64,000 nucleotides of DNA from Datisca glomerata (lineage: Eukaryota; Streptophyta; Magnoliopsida; Cucurbitales; Datiscaceae), in contig QANY01013163.1 of the NCBI GenBank assembly GCA_003255025.1, positions 639,140 to 703,139 of the forward strand, written 5' to 3'. Position 1 is the stretch's first letter; each line of letters opens with the position of its first letter. Position numbers and translations under genes: made by a program. Of this stretch, positions 35,166 to 45,885 are shown piece after piece. Below the pieces are notes generated by a model that saw nothing but the letters and a program-made list of their open reading frames with translations, was not told where the DNA came from and did not search any database.

Positions 35166-37024
35166 CAAAGAGATAAAGAAAGAGTGAGTGAGAGAGCAAG
35201 CGAGAGAGAGTGTGAGAGAGGGAGTCAAAGAGATAAAGAAAGAGAGAGAGAGAGTATATGAGAGATAGGACGGGATAGATATATATTAGTGAGAAAGAGA
35301 GAGAGAAAGAGAGAGAGGATTTACGAGAGAGAGCTAGAGAGAAGATAAAGAAGAGAGTGAGAAGAAGAGAGAGAGATAGAGAGAGCGAGAGAGAGAGCAA
35401 GAGAGAGTAGGAGAGAGGGGGAAGAGAGAGTGAGAGAGTAAGATATAGATATTAGATAGAGATACACAGAGAGAGTAAGAGAGAGAGAACATGAGAGAGA
35501 GTGAGAGAGTAAGATATATAGAGAGAGAAGTGAGGGATAGAGAGAGAGATTGAAAGAGCGTGATAGAAAGAGAGGGAGAGAGAGGAGAGAGTAGGAGAGG
35601 AAGGGAGAAAGAGAGAAAGGGGAGCGAGAGAGAGAGTAGGAGAGGGAGAGATATAATGAGAGAGGAGAGAGAAATAGAGAGAGAGAGTAGAGAAAGAGAG
35701 AGAGACGAGAGACAGATATATGTATGTATGTATATATTTATTTATTTATGGGGAGAGAGATTAAGAAAGTAAGAGAGAGAGTATGTGAGAGTGTGAGAGA
35801 GAGAGGGAGAGAGACCGAGAGAGAGAGAGATAGAGAGACCGAGAGAGAGAGAGATGGAGAGGGAGAGAGATAGTGAAAGGGGAGAGAGAGAGGTGCGAGA
35901 GAGAGATAGGGAGAGAGAGGGAGGAATATACACACATACGCACACACAGAGATATATTAGATAGAGATACATAGAGAGAGTAAGAGAGAGAAGAGAGATT
36001 AAAAGAGAGTAATAGAGAGAGTGATAGAGGAGAGAGTAGGAGAGGGATGGATTGAGAAAGGGGATAGAGAGAGAAAGAGCGAGATAGGGAGAGTGTGAGA
36101 TAAAAAGAGGGGGAGAGGGAGAGAGAGGGAGAGGGAGAGAGAGAGATAGAGAGTGATAGAGAGACAGAGATAGAGAGAGTAGGAGAGCGAGACAGATAGC
36201 ATGAGAGAGAGGAGAGAGAGTGATAGAGAGATAGAGAGAGAATAGGAGAGCGAGGGAGAGAGGGGGAGAGTGAGAGAGAGAGTAGGAAAGAGTAAGAGAG
36301 AGGGCAGGAGAGAGAAAGAGACAAACAGAGAGAGATCGAGAGAGAGAGATAGAGAGTGAGTGTTTGAGAGAGATGGGGTGGGAGAGAGAAATAGAGAGAG
36401 AGAGGGAGGGAGGAAGAGAGTGAGAGAGGAAGGGAGGGAGAGAGGTAGAGAGAAAGAGAGAGAGTGTGAGAGAGGGAGATAGAGAGATAGAGAAAGAGTG
36501 AGAGAGAGTGGGGGGAGAGTCAGAGAGAAAGAGAGAAATAGAGAGAGTAGGAGAGAGAGAATGAGAGAGAGAGGGAGGAAGATATATATATATATACACA
36601 CACACACACATATAATAGAGAGATATGCACAGAGAGAGTAAGAGAGATAGAGAGTAGGAGAGAGATAGTGTGGAGAGAGAGAGACAGAGAGAGTGTGAAA
36701 GAGAGTAATAGAGAGAGAGAGACGAGAGAGTAGGAAAGGGAGGGAGAGAGTGAGAGTGTAGAGAGAGAGAGAGAGAAAGAGAGGGAGAGGGAGAGGGAGA
36801 TAGAGAGTGTGTGCTAGCGATAGAGAGAGATAGGGAGGAAAATATATATATACATACATATATTATAGAGAGACACACAGAGAGAGTAAGAGAGAGAGAA
36901 TGAGAGAGTAAGAGAGTGTGTAAGAGAGGGAGAGAGATAGAGAGAGAGAGAATGAGTGTGTGAGAGAGGGGGGATGGAGAGAGAGCGGAAATGAGAGAAC
37001 GAGAGAGAGACTGAGTGAGTGAGC

Positions 37025-37056
<32 letters not shown>

Positions 37057-37109
37057 GAGAGTATGAGAGTAAGAGAGATAATGAGAGAGAGGGGAGAGAG
37101 ATAGAGAGA

Positions 37110-37640
37110 ACCTGTTTGATCAATGCCCTAAAAATCCAGCTTAAATGAATTTTGTGGGGAATTTTAGCAGAAATAGCTAAGGCAATAAGAATTACAACCC
37201 CTACTCTAACACATATAATCTAGGGTGGGGCATTATCCAAACTTTTCATGGACCAACCAACATCAAAATGCAGGAACATCACAACAGAAGTAAAACTATC
37301 CTCCTTGATTTGCACCTCATCAAGCTCAATTTTAGAAACCTGTTTCTGCGCAACCTAGCAATTTGGAAAGCCCTTTGAAGAAGTATATGGTGAAAATGAT
37401 TATGTGATAGAAAATCAATCAGCATTAATTTGGAGCCAAGCAGTCACATTGAGAAACTTGGAAAATCAAATGGGACAGTTAGCCAGTGCACTTAACTCAA
37501 GACCCTAAGGATCTTTGCCAAGTAATACTGAAATTCCAAGAAGAAAGGTAATGAACACTACAAAGCCATTCAGTTGAGGAGTGGAAAAGTTATATCTTAG
37601 CCTGATAAGCCTGGAAGCATAGAAAATGGAGAATCTAGCT
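37110..37640 (+). pseudogene. Athila gag C-terminal remnant
   Basis: It opens with FDQCPKNPA, the tail of a CCHC knuckle, directly at the GA border. NFVGNFSRNS and YNPYSNTYNLGWG follow, and LRNLENQMGQLASALNSRP reads at 37450-37510. These are gag landmarks of the family. At least three stops interrupt it. Confidence 0.7.
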
Positions 37641-37959
37641 CAAATAAAAACACAGTTGAACCAGTTGACAAGGCACCTCAAGATTTAGTGCCAAAAGTTC
37701 ATGATGAGCTAGTGGTTGAAATTAAAAGAACTGCACCACCATTTCCTTAGAGACTTCAGAAGAAAAAAGATGGATAGGCAGTTTAGCAATTTCTTGGACA
37801 TGTTAAAACATCTTCATATCAACATACCTCTGGTAAAAGCTCTGCAGCAAATGTCACAAACTATTTGAAATTCATGAAAGACATACTCACTAAGTGGTGA
37901 AGATTGGGAGAATTTGAGACAATAGCATTAACTCAAGAATATAGCCTGATTCTTCAAAG

Positions 37960-38360
37960 CAAGATTCCTCCAAAGTTGAAAGATCCAGGGAGCTTCAGAA
38001 TACCATGTACTCTTGGTAACATTTAGCGTGGGAGAGCACTATATGATTTGGGAGTAGGGATCAAACCCATGCCCTTATCTGTGTTCAAGAAATTAGGGAT
38101 AGGAGAGGCTAGACCTACCACCATCACACTGTAGTTAGCTGACATTTCTTATGTATATTGTGAAGGAAAGATTGAAGATGTATTGGTCAAGGTAGACGAG
38201 TTCATCTTTCTTTCAGATTTCATCATTTTGGATTATGAGGCAAATAAAGAAGATTCCCTCATATTGGGAAGACCTTTCTTGGCCACATGAAGAACTATAA
38301 TAGATGTGAAAAAGGGGGAGTTAACCATGTGAGTTAATGACTAGGAGATCACATTTAATA
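37960..38360 (+). pseudogene. Athila aspartic protease remnant
   Basis: Readable pieces include KLKDPGSFRIPCTLGN, LYDLGVGIKPMPLSVFKKLGIGEARPTTIT, GKIEDVLVKVDEFIF and ILGRPFLAT. The family's ALCDLGASI active-site segment has become ALYDLGVGI. TGA and TAG codons interrupt it near 38105, 38288 and 38341. Confidence 0.75.
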
Positions 38361-39600
38361 TGTTCAATGCAATGAAATACCCAGATGAAGAAGTGGAGAA
38401 ATGTGCAGTAGTATCAATAATCAATGTTGTAGTAATGGACAGTTTAAGCAGACACTACAAGTCAAGCAAGTTGCCAGAGTTAAAAATAGAAGAGCTCAGC
38501 ACAAATGAAAACAATGATGATGAAGTAGAGATAACTTGGCTGAATTAGGAGAAAAACAATTAAGATGTGGAAGATAGATTGAGTCTTTACAACTTTCAGA
38601 AAGAACATTCAAGCCATCTTTACCTTCAGTGAAAGAACCACCATCGTTGGAGCAAACCTCTACCTGCCACCTAAAATATGCCTATTTAGGAGAAGACAAC
38701 ACCTTGCCTATATTTATTTCATCTTCGTTGAGTAATGATCATTATAAGAAATTGCTAGAGGTGTTGGGGAAGTACAAGAGATTAATAGGTTGGCAAATGT
38801 CAGATATTAAAGGAATAAGTCCTTCTTTGTGCATGCATAAAATACTGCTGGAAGAAGGATGCAAGAACTCCATTGAGCAATAGAGAAGATTGAACCCAAT
38901 CATGAAAGAGGTAGTGAAAAAAGATATTATCAAGTGGCTTGTGCTGGAGTCATTTATCCAATCTCAAACAGTTCTTGGGTTAGTCCAATGTAGTGTGTAC
39001 CTAAGAAGGGAGGATTGACAGTAGCCGCTAACAAACAAAATGAATTAATACCCACTTTAACAGTCATAGGCTGGAGGGTATGTATAGATTACATGAAGCT
39101 AAAAAAAGCAACCGGGAAGGATCATTTTCCTCTGCCGTTTATAGATCAGATTGTGGATATCTTGGATTGAAAATAATTTTACATCTTTCTTGATGGCTAT
39201 TGAGGTTACAACTAGATTGCCATAGCTCTTGAAGACCAAGAGAAGACTACATTCACCTACCCTTATGGCACATTATCTTTTAGACGGATGCCTTTTGGTC
39301 TGTGCAATGCTCCAGCCACATTCCAAAGATATATGATGACCACTTTCACTGATATGGTGGAACACACATTAGTGGGATTTATGGATGATTTTATGTGTTT
39401 GGTGAGTCATATGTTGCATGCTTATCTAACTTAGAGAGAGTCATAGAAAGATGTCAAGAAACGAACCTTGTTCTGAATTGGGAAAAATGTCATTTTATGG
39501 TTCAAGAAGGGATAGTATTAGGCCATAGAGTCTCTTTTAAGGGGATAGAGGTTGACAAAGCTAAAGTTGAGGTTATTGAAAAAGTAACCCCTCCATCATA
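38360..39600 (+). pseudogene. Athila reverse transcriptase remnant
   Basis: It runs from the pre-RT linker HLKYAYLGEDNTLP (about 38668) through DIKGISPSLCMHKILLE, VCIDYMKLKKATGKDHFPLP (about 39079) and RMPFGLCNAPATFQR (about 39285) to the catalytic FMDDF at 39378-39392. NLVLNWEKCHFMVQEG and GHRVSFKGIEVDKAK then follow to 39600. The two catalytic aspartates remain, but several stops and frameshifts (for example near 38881 and 39170-39215) break the frame. Confidence 0.85.
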
Positions 39601-40383
39601 AGGCAAAGGCATTATGTTTTTTTATGTCATGCTAGATTTTAAAGAAGATTCATAAAAGATTTTTGCAAAAACTTCAAAACCTCTTTGCATGCTGTTAGAA
39701 CATAATGGATCTTTTGACTCCAATTCTGACTGTATGAATGAATTATTGACACTGAAAAAGGCTTTAATCTCTGAACCTTTAATTTTAGCCCTAATTGGGA
39801 GTTACCATTTGAGCTAATATGTGATGTAAGTGATTTTGCAGTAGGAGCAGTGCCAGGATAAAGAAAAGTCAAAGTTTTTCATTCAATTTACTATGCAAGC
39901 AGAACTCTAAATGATGCATATTTAAATTATACTACTACTAAAAAAGAGTTGCTTGCTATAGTTTTTGCCTTTGAAAAATTCCGGTATTACTGCATTTGCA
40001 CCAAAGTCACAGTATTCACAGATCATTCAACAGTCAAGTACTAATTGCAAAGAAGGTTGCTAAGCCACATTTGATAAGATGGATCCTACTTCTTCAAGAA
40101 TTTGATCAGAAGATAAAAGATAGAAAAGGAACTAAGAACCAGGTTACTGATCATTTATCTAGGTTAGAGACAGAAGCTCAGCCCGATGTAAATATTGCTA
40201 TAAGAGAGGCTTTCCCAGATGAGCAGCTCCTTGCAGTGTCATTGGTGAATGCTCCATGGTTTGCTGACATAGCAAATTTCTTAGCTACTGGTATGGTGCC
40301 CCAAGATTTTAATGCCCAAGAGAAAAAAAGTTTCCTTCAACAAGTTAAAACTCATTTTTGGGATGATCCATTTCTATATAAAT
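39601..40383 (+). pseudogene. Athila RNase H remnant and linker
   Basis: FCKNFKTSLHAVRT-like tether sequence lies at 39659-39710. RNase H pieces ([36 protein letters not shown]) are scattered over frames, then [20 protein letters not shown] (from about 40069) and [11 protein letters not shown] lead to the linker. The open stretch 39996-40385 covers only the end of this domain. Confidence 0.7.
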
Positions 40384-41480
40384 AAAGACCAGATCAATTG
40401 TTTAGGGGGTATGTACCAGAAGAAGAAGTACACGAAATTTTAAATCAGTGTCATTCTTCTTCTTATAGTGGACACTTTGGAGGTTCAAGAACTGCTGCCA
40501 AAGTATTACAATCTGGATACTGCTAGCCTACCTTGTTTAGGGATGCTTATCAAGTGGTAAAAGCATGTGATAAGTGTCAAAGATCTGGAAACATTTCAAA
40601 GAGGAATGAAATGCCCTTAACCAACATCTTGGATGTGGAACTTTTTTATGTGTGAGGTGTAGATTTCATGGGACATTCCCCCTTCATTTGGGAACCTTTA
40701 CATATTGGTGGTAGTGGATTATGTTTCCAAATGGGTAGAAGCTATAGCATTAATAACCAATGATGCTAAGTCGGTGGTGAAGTTCCTCTAAAAGAACATC
40801 TTCACAAGATTTGAGACTCCTATAGCTCTTATCAGTAATGAGGGAATACATTTTTGCAACAAAATATTCGAGGGATTGCTGGCCAAGTATGGAGTTAAGC
40901 ATAGAATTGCTATAGCATCTCAAGCAAGTGGTCAAGTGAAGGTGCCCATTAGGGAAATCAAGAGGATTTTAGAGAAAGTGGTAAATCCCATTAGAAAGCA
41001 CTGGTCACTTAAGCTTGATGATGCATGGGGAGCCTACATAAATGCTTATAAAATACCTTTGGGGATGTCTCCCTATAGGTTGGTTTTTGGAAAAGCTTAT
41101 CATCTTCCCCTATAATTGGACTATAAAGCATTTTGGGCAGTAAAGAACTTGAATTTGGAGTTAACTGACGTTGGAAAGAAGAGAGCCCTACAATTGACTA
41201 ATTGGAAGAATTAAGGCTATTTTCATATGAGAATGTTAAATTGTATAAAGAGAAAACCAAAAAATGGTATGACAAAAGGATAGTCCCTAGAGAATTAAGG
41301 CTTGGAGATAGATTATTATTGTTTAATTCTAGATTAAAGCTTTTTCCTAGAAAGCTTAAATCTAGGTGGTCAGGCCCTTTTAAGCTACTCAAGATCGACC
41401 CCCATGGTGCAGTAGACTTGCAAGAGGAGAAATCAGGCAGGGAATGCAAAGTTAAAGGCCAGAGAGTGAAATTGTACTAG
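40384..41480 (+). pseudogene. Athila integrase remnant
   Basis: The zinc-binding region reads ILNQCHSSSYSGHFGGSRTAAK then CDKCQRSGNIS (40435-40600). The core is badly shifted ([28 protein letters not shown] near 40680-40740). The C-terminal part is clean at 41202-41480: KWYDKRIVPRELRLGDRLLLF, then LKSRWSGPFKLLKIDPHGAVDL. This end-domain is well preserved compared with the core. Confidence 0.8.
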
Positions 41481-41990
41481 GAAAATGATGGAGGCTTGAA
41501 GAAAGTATCTATCAACCTAAGAGAACCGTGAAAATAGTGGTTAAGTCAAGCTTATGACTATAACTCAAGCGCTTTTTGGAGGCACCCCAAGAATAATTTA
41601 AATTCTTTGCATAGTAGCATTAGTTTATCCTAGATGAATATAGTTGCAAATTTCATTATTGCTTTGTTGTAAATATTTGAATTGTTTTATTAGAATTGCA
41701 AGCTATCTTAGGATTAAAATTACTTTAATACTTGCATGCTTTTGCTTAGGTTTAGGGTGTTCTACAGCAAGCTGCTAACTTTATGCAGTACCAAGAGTTT
41801 TTAAAATATCACATTCTGGGAATACACTAAGTAGAGAGATCTGGCAATTCGAGAAGCTCTGCAAGCAAACTTTTCAAAGCCCTTAAGATCTTTTCCTACA
41901 TTCCTCTGAATCACTATTTTAGCACTAGAAGGACACACATGATGATGGTGAGGAAAATAGTTAGTAGCATCATGATGCAAGAGAAGAGGA
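41481..41990 (+). other. Athila spacer between pol and accessory ORF
   Basis: Non-coding, moderately AT-rich internal sequence. No conserved ORF is seen. It corresponds to the stretch where some Athila elements carry an env-like ORF, but no such protein is readable here. Confidence 0.5.
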
Positions 41991-42570
41991 TCAAGAAGCT
42001 AGAGTCAGGATATACCTTGAGAAAGAATTGCAAGAAGAAGCTCATGAAATAGAAAAAGTAGGGGAGTTAGAGAATGAAAAAAGCTTTTTCTGAGAGAGAA
42101 GAAGATTTAGTTGAAAGTGGAGAAGAGAGAGAAGTAGAGGATAAAGTAGAAGAGTTATGAGAAGTTGAGACAACAAAGAACTTGGAAGCATTTTTAGATA
42201 GGGTAATTGAGGAAGTAAAAAAGAGTATGTAAAAGGAGGCAGTGGTAGAAGAAGTGAGAAAGAGGAATCAAAGTCACCTAAGAAGACCCAAGATAAGGGT
42301 AAAAGAAAAATACTCACCCCTAGCTCTGAAACAAGATCAAAGAAAAAGGCAGAGCCTAAAACAAAGGCTAAAGGAAAAGAGGTAGCAAAGAAAGATGAAG
42401 CAGTAACCCTAACACATGCCAAAAGCACTAAGAAGAAGCAGAAAGTAATAAGGAGCCCAAAGAGGCAGGTGATCTCATAGATCAAATTGAATAAGTGGAA
42501 AAGTATTTGTCTGAGCTTAGGGAGGCCTCCAAAAAGAAGGATGGCCTATGGAGCTCTTTAAAGCATTAAG
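41991..42570 (+). pseudogene. Athila Glu/Lys-rich accessory ORF, second copy
   Basis: Acidic then Lys-rich coding in shifting frames: ELQEEAHEIEKVGELENE, SKSPKKTQDKGKRKILTPSS, then KKAEPKTKAKGKEVAKKDEA. It parallels the remnant at 1-427 and is followed by the same TGAGGGCACT spacer. Function unknown. Confidence 0.65.
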
Positions 42571-43098
42571 AAGCTTGGATTTGCTGCAGCAACTGGCTAC
42601 AATAGCTGGCTACAATAGCTGGCTACAGTAGCAACGGGAGTACTCTTTCTTTCCTCTCTTCCTTAATTTATAATCTGGTGAACAATTTTCCTTTGTGAAC
42701 ATTTTTTAGAATTGGCAGTGAGGGCACTATCTCATTTAAGTTTAGGGGGAAATGATTGGCTCTTTTCCTTTTTATTAGTAGTTTTTTATTAACTTTTGGT
42801 TGGTGCCAGCTAGTTGTGTTTGAGCATGCTTGATATGTAACCTAGCACTAATTTGCATTATCCTTCACAAAATATATGCATTATATATATATAAAAGAAG
42901 CAACAAATTAATCAACTTTAGTATGCTGAATTTAGATTCTTAGGCAAATTCCCTCAATAATTTGCACTTAGGAGCATAGTTAGTTGCTTTAAGAGTCTTG
43001 GATATTTTAAGTTCAAATGAGGCTTTAAGCTTTGAGCTAGGCCTACTTTATGCTGCATGCTATTGGAAAAAAAGATAAGTTTGGGGGAGGGAATCAAA
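42571..43098 (+). other. Athila 3' spacer and polypurine tract
   Basis: GGCTACAATAGCT-type triplication occurs at 42592-42630. The TGAGGGCACT block is at 42720 and the TTTGCACTTAG block near 42961, both shared with the first copy. The polypurine tract AAGTTTGGGGGAGGGAA spans 43076-43093. Confidence 0.65.
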
Positions 43099-43189
43099 TG
43101 CTTGTTAAAAATCTTTTTATGCTAGCTGCTCAAAAGATAATAATCCTTTGGCTTAGAATTTTTTTTGCGCAAATGAAGTAGAGAGCTCC
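43099..43189 (+). mobile_element. Athila 3' LTR start, truncated
   Basis: TGCTTGTTA follows the polypurine tract. TCCTTTGGCTTAGAA and GTAGAGAGCTCCT match CTCTTTGGCTTCAAA and GTTAGAAAAGCTCCT of the first LTR. It breaks off after 91 bases at TGTAACGCCCCG. Confidence 0.7.
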
Positions 43190-43711
43190 TGTAACGCCCC
43201 GATCTTTGAGGGTTAAACATATGTGCAATTTCATAATTCTAAAATCCCCAATTCGAAAGAAGTCCTAATTTTGAGAAAATCCCCAAATTGAAATTATTAA
43301 TTTACCCATGATAGGAAATCCTTGACCTTAAATAGCGGAAGTATTAAACTTATCCATGATCAGAATCTAAATCATTAAATAGCGGAACCAATAAAGTGTC
43401 TTAAAATTCATAATTAATAAAACCTCAAAAAACTGAATTAAACTCTGCAATAAAGTCAAAACTTGAAATCCATAATTTATGAATCTTTCACTCATTCTAA
43501 TTCCTGGAAAAACATAACGTAAAATAAATTACTTAAATAACTGAGTTTAACAAAAAATGCTTTCCCAAGTTTTAAATCAAATCATAAACTTAAAACATGA
43601 ATTCCTCTAATCCAACTGGATATGACAGTCTCCCATTCATGTTGCTCGCCATCACCCGCCTGCATCATAAACAACAATTGGGGAATGAGTATTTTAAAAT
43701 ACTCAGTAAGC
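43190..43711. mobile_element. Chromovirus-like LTR fragment
   Basis: It begins TGTAACGCCCCGATCTTTGA, the start type seen in many plant Tekay/Del-like LTRs. It contains repeated AAATAGCGGAA blocks (43332 and 43377) and ends ACTCAGTAAGCAAACAC, where LINE sequence starts. No other part of such an element is nearby, so it may be a solo or truncated LTR. Lineage is inferred from the end sequence only. Confidence 0.5.
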
Positions 43712-45200
43712 AAACACACTATCATAGGCTTTCTTAAGGTCCACCTTGGCAAACCAAGTGATCTATGGTAGCTTCTAAGCAATTCTTGGGAGATAAAAAT
43801 ATTGTCAGCCATTCTCCTTCCTAGGATAAAAGCACTTTGGTTCTGACTTACGATGTTGGGTAATACAAGCTTGAGTCTTTCAGCAATATTTTTATGATGC
43901 ACTTGTAGACTACATTACAGCAAGAGATAGGTCTAAATTCCTCAATATGAGTGGGATTAGGGACCTTTGGTATCAAGGTGATTGCAATTGAGTTAACCTC
44001 TTTTAGGAGGTTACCTGTAGTAAAGAACTCCAAAACAGCTTTGGTTACATCCCCACCTACCACATGCCATGCTTTCTTAAAGAACCCAGCTGAAAAACCA
44101 TCTGGTCCAGAAGCTTTGCTACTTCCCATACTGAAAATAGCTTGCTTGACCTCATTTTCTTCATGGGAAGAGCCAAAGGTACAGCCTGATCAGGCCCAAG
44201 CTTTCTTGGCAAAGCACAATCAAGTATACTCCAATTGACTCCCATTTCTTCATTTGGTGTACCCAACATATTTTTGTAGTAATCCAATATATGATCTTGG
44301 ATCTCCTCATGGGAAGTAAGTAGAGAGCCTTGGTTGTCCAAGTGTGTAATCTTGGTTTTGAATCTTTTCTTTTTCATGCTTTGAAAAAAGAAAGAAGTGT
44401 TCTGATCACCCAACTGAAGCCACTGTACTCTTGACTTCTACCTGTAGAAGCTCTCTTCAGCATGTCTAAGCTCAAAGAACTTGGAGCATGCATCTCTCTC
44501 CTGAGCCTGTAACAATGCATTTAAAGGGTCATTTCCCAACAAGTTTTGAATTGACTCCATGTGTGCTTCAGCCAATTTAACTCTACAAGGAAGATCACTG
44601 CAAAATCTTTGGTTGAACCTCCTCAGTTCACCTTTGAGTGCCTTAAGCTTCTTACAGAGCCTAAATATTGATGTCCCTGAAATATCATCCCCCAAACTCT
44701 ATCCAAAAGCTGCCAAAACCCTTCTCTTTCAAACTAAAACTCAAAAAACTTGAAGCTTACTCTTGGTTTATAGGAGTCCTTCTCCATTTGTAAGATAATT
44801 GGACTGTGATCAAAGATGCCAGCAGGTGCAAAGAGACACTTTGTGTCAGGAAACGAGTCCATCCAATGAATATTTGCCATGGCTCTATCCACCTTACACA
44901 TACTAAAGGTTCCATCATGATGCTTGTTTAACCATGTGAATTGACAACCTGAGTATGCAAAGTCCTCAACCTCAACCTCAATAGTGAAAGTGCATTTGTT
45001 GATGTCAAAGATACCTTCATCCCATCCCTTAGCTCCTCCTGATTTCTCACTAGGGGACACAATAACATTGAAATCTCCAGTGATAAGCCATGGGGCATGA
45101 GAAGTGAGTGAGTGGTGGGAGCACAAGGATTCTCAAAGCTTCTTCCTGATCATTTTAGAATTTGAAGCATATATGAATGTGATATAACATAAAACATTAG
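43712..45200 (-). pseudogene. L1-type LINE ORF2: endonuclease to early RT (inverted piece)
   Basis: Read on the minus strand from 45200 leftward it gives an exonuclease-endonuclease-phosphatase type end domain: TFIYASNSK, WLITGDFNVI, FAYSGCQFTWLN, then FDHSPIILQM. A linker with HAEESFY follows, then RT motifs SSKASGPDGFSAGFFKKAW, SIAITLIPKVPNPTHIEEF, FRPISCCNVVYKCI, NIVSQNQSAFILGRR and finally VDLKKAYDSV at the left edge. The RT active site (FADD) would lie beyond and is missing. Frames break near 43848, 44057 and 44413. The minus orientation contrasts with the next feature. Confidence 0.85.
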
Positions 45201-45234
45201 ATATCTTGGTGAGCCCAGATATGTTTTCTATCAT

Positions 45235-45732
45235 TCATGCTAAACTAGGTTTTATTTAAGGGTCTCTTCCAGTTAGATATATTGGTGTCCCACTCATTAC
45301 AACCAAGCTTACCAAATCAGATTGTCAATGTTTGATTGACAGACTCACTATGAGAATCAGGTCTTGGGAATCAAAGTATTTGTCTTATGCAGGAAGACTC
45401 TAACTTATCAAGACTGTCCTTATGGCTATGGTCAACTTTTGGAGTGGTCTCTTCATTCTCCCTAAAAAAGTGGTGGAGACAGTCCAATGCTTGGTAATAA
45501 ATTTTCTATAGAATGGCCAAGATACTATAAAGCTTCTGGGGCCAAGGTAGCTTGGGCAGACCTGTGTTTTGACAAGGTACAAGGTGGGTTGGGCCTTAGG
45601 GATCTGGTTCTAGCTAATGAAGTTGCTATAGTTAAACAGTTATGGTTCTTGCTACTCCCTTCTAAAAGTTCACTTTGGAAAGATTGGTGTAAAACATACA
45701 TAATCAGAAAGAGTTCGATTTTCTTGGTTTCC
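45235..45732 (+). pseudogene. L1-type LINE ORF2: post-RT region (sense piece)
   Basis: The plus strand reads GSLPVRYIGVPLITTKLTKS, MRIRSWESKYLSYAGRL, LIKTVLMAMVNFWS, LPKKVVETVQ, GAKVAWADLCFDKVQGGLGL and NEVAIVKQLW, the usual sequence after the RT domain of plant L1 ORF2. It stops at 45732 without reaching the 3' UTR or poly-A. It lies back to back with the inverted endonuclease/RT piece. Confidence 0.8.
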
Positions 45733-45885
45733 ATTTTATGGTTCAGGAAGGGATAGTATTAGGCCATAGAGTCTCTTTTAAGGGGATAAAGGTTTCCAAA
45801 GCTAAAATTGAGGTTATTAAAAAATTACCCCCTCCATCACCAGTCAATGACTTTAGGAGTTTTTTAGGTTGTGCAGGATTTTATA
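45733..45885 (+). pseudogene. Second Athila RT fragment (~150 bp)
   Basis: It is nearly identical to 39496-39600, beginning ATTTTATGGTTCAGGAAGGG, and continues further into the tether: PPPSPVNDFRSFLGCAGFYR. GA repeats begin right after FYR. Because the copy at 39.6 kb is scrambled beyond that point, this is a separate and locally better preserved copy. Confidence 0.85.

Larger units (their letters stand above)
20735..37109. repeat. 16.4-kb GA-rich polypurine array with (TA)n punctuation
   Basis: The plus strand is almost only purines, mostly GAGA with GGGA, GAAA, GTGT and short TA tracts. C is rare for more than 16 kb. Every few hundred bases a (TA)n block occurs, usually entered by GGAAGATATATA and left by TATATTAGAGAGAGATACA-like sequence, for example near 22270, 22455, 22885, 24030, 24600, 25455, 26575, 27265, 27950, 31480, 32550, 33080, 34360 and 36585. 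The long Ser-Leu frames read on the minus strand (up to 776 codons) follow from CT dinucleotide repetition and are not genes. Segments are duplicated at kb scale (listed separately). The left edge cuts an Athila LTR and the right edge cuts Athila gag. Assembly here should be treated with caution. Confidence 0.95.
37110..43189 (+). mobile_element. Athila Ty3/gypsy element, gag zinc knuckle to 3' LTR start
   Basis: Order on the plus strand is gag tail, protease, RT, RNase H, integrase, spacer, Glu/Lys-rich ORF, polypurine tract and 91 bases of LTR. The wording of RT (VLGHRVSFKGIEVDKAK, LVLNWEKCHFMVQEG) is that of the Athila lineage. It is cut at the left by GA repeats inside the gag zinc knuckle and at the right by another LTR. 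Dozens of stops and frameshifts make it inactive. Athila elements are typical of pericentromeric heterochromatin in many dicots. Confidence 0.85.

Noticed and set aside
42042..42485. 147-codon minus-strand Leu/Phe-rich frame
   Set aside because: Complement of the Glu/Lys-rich Athila ORF; a codon-composition shadow.
37110..43189. An env-like ORF in the Athila element
   Set aside because: No signal peptide, transmembrane pair or known env-like wording could be read between integrase and the Glu-rich ORF.
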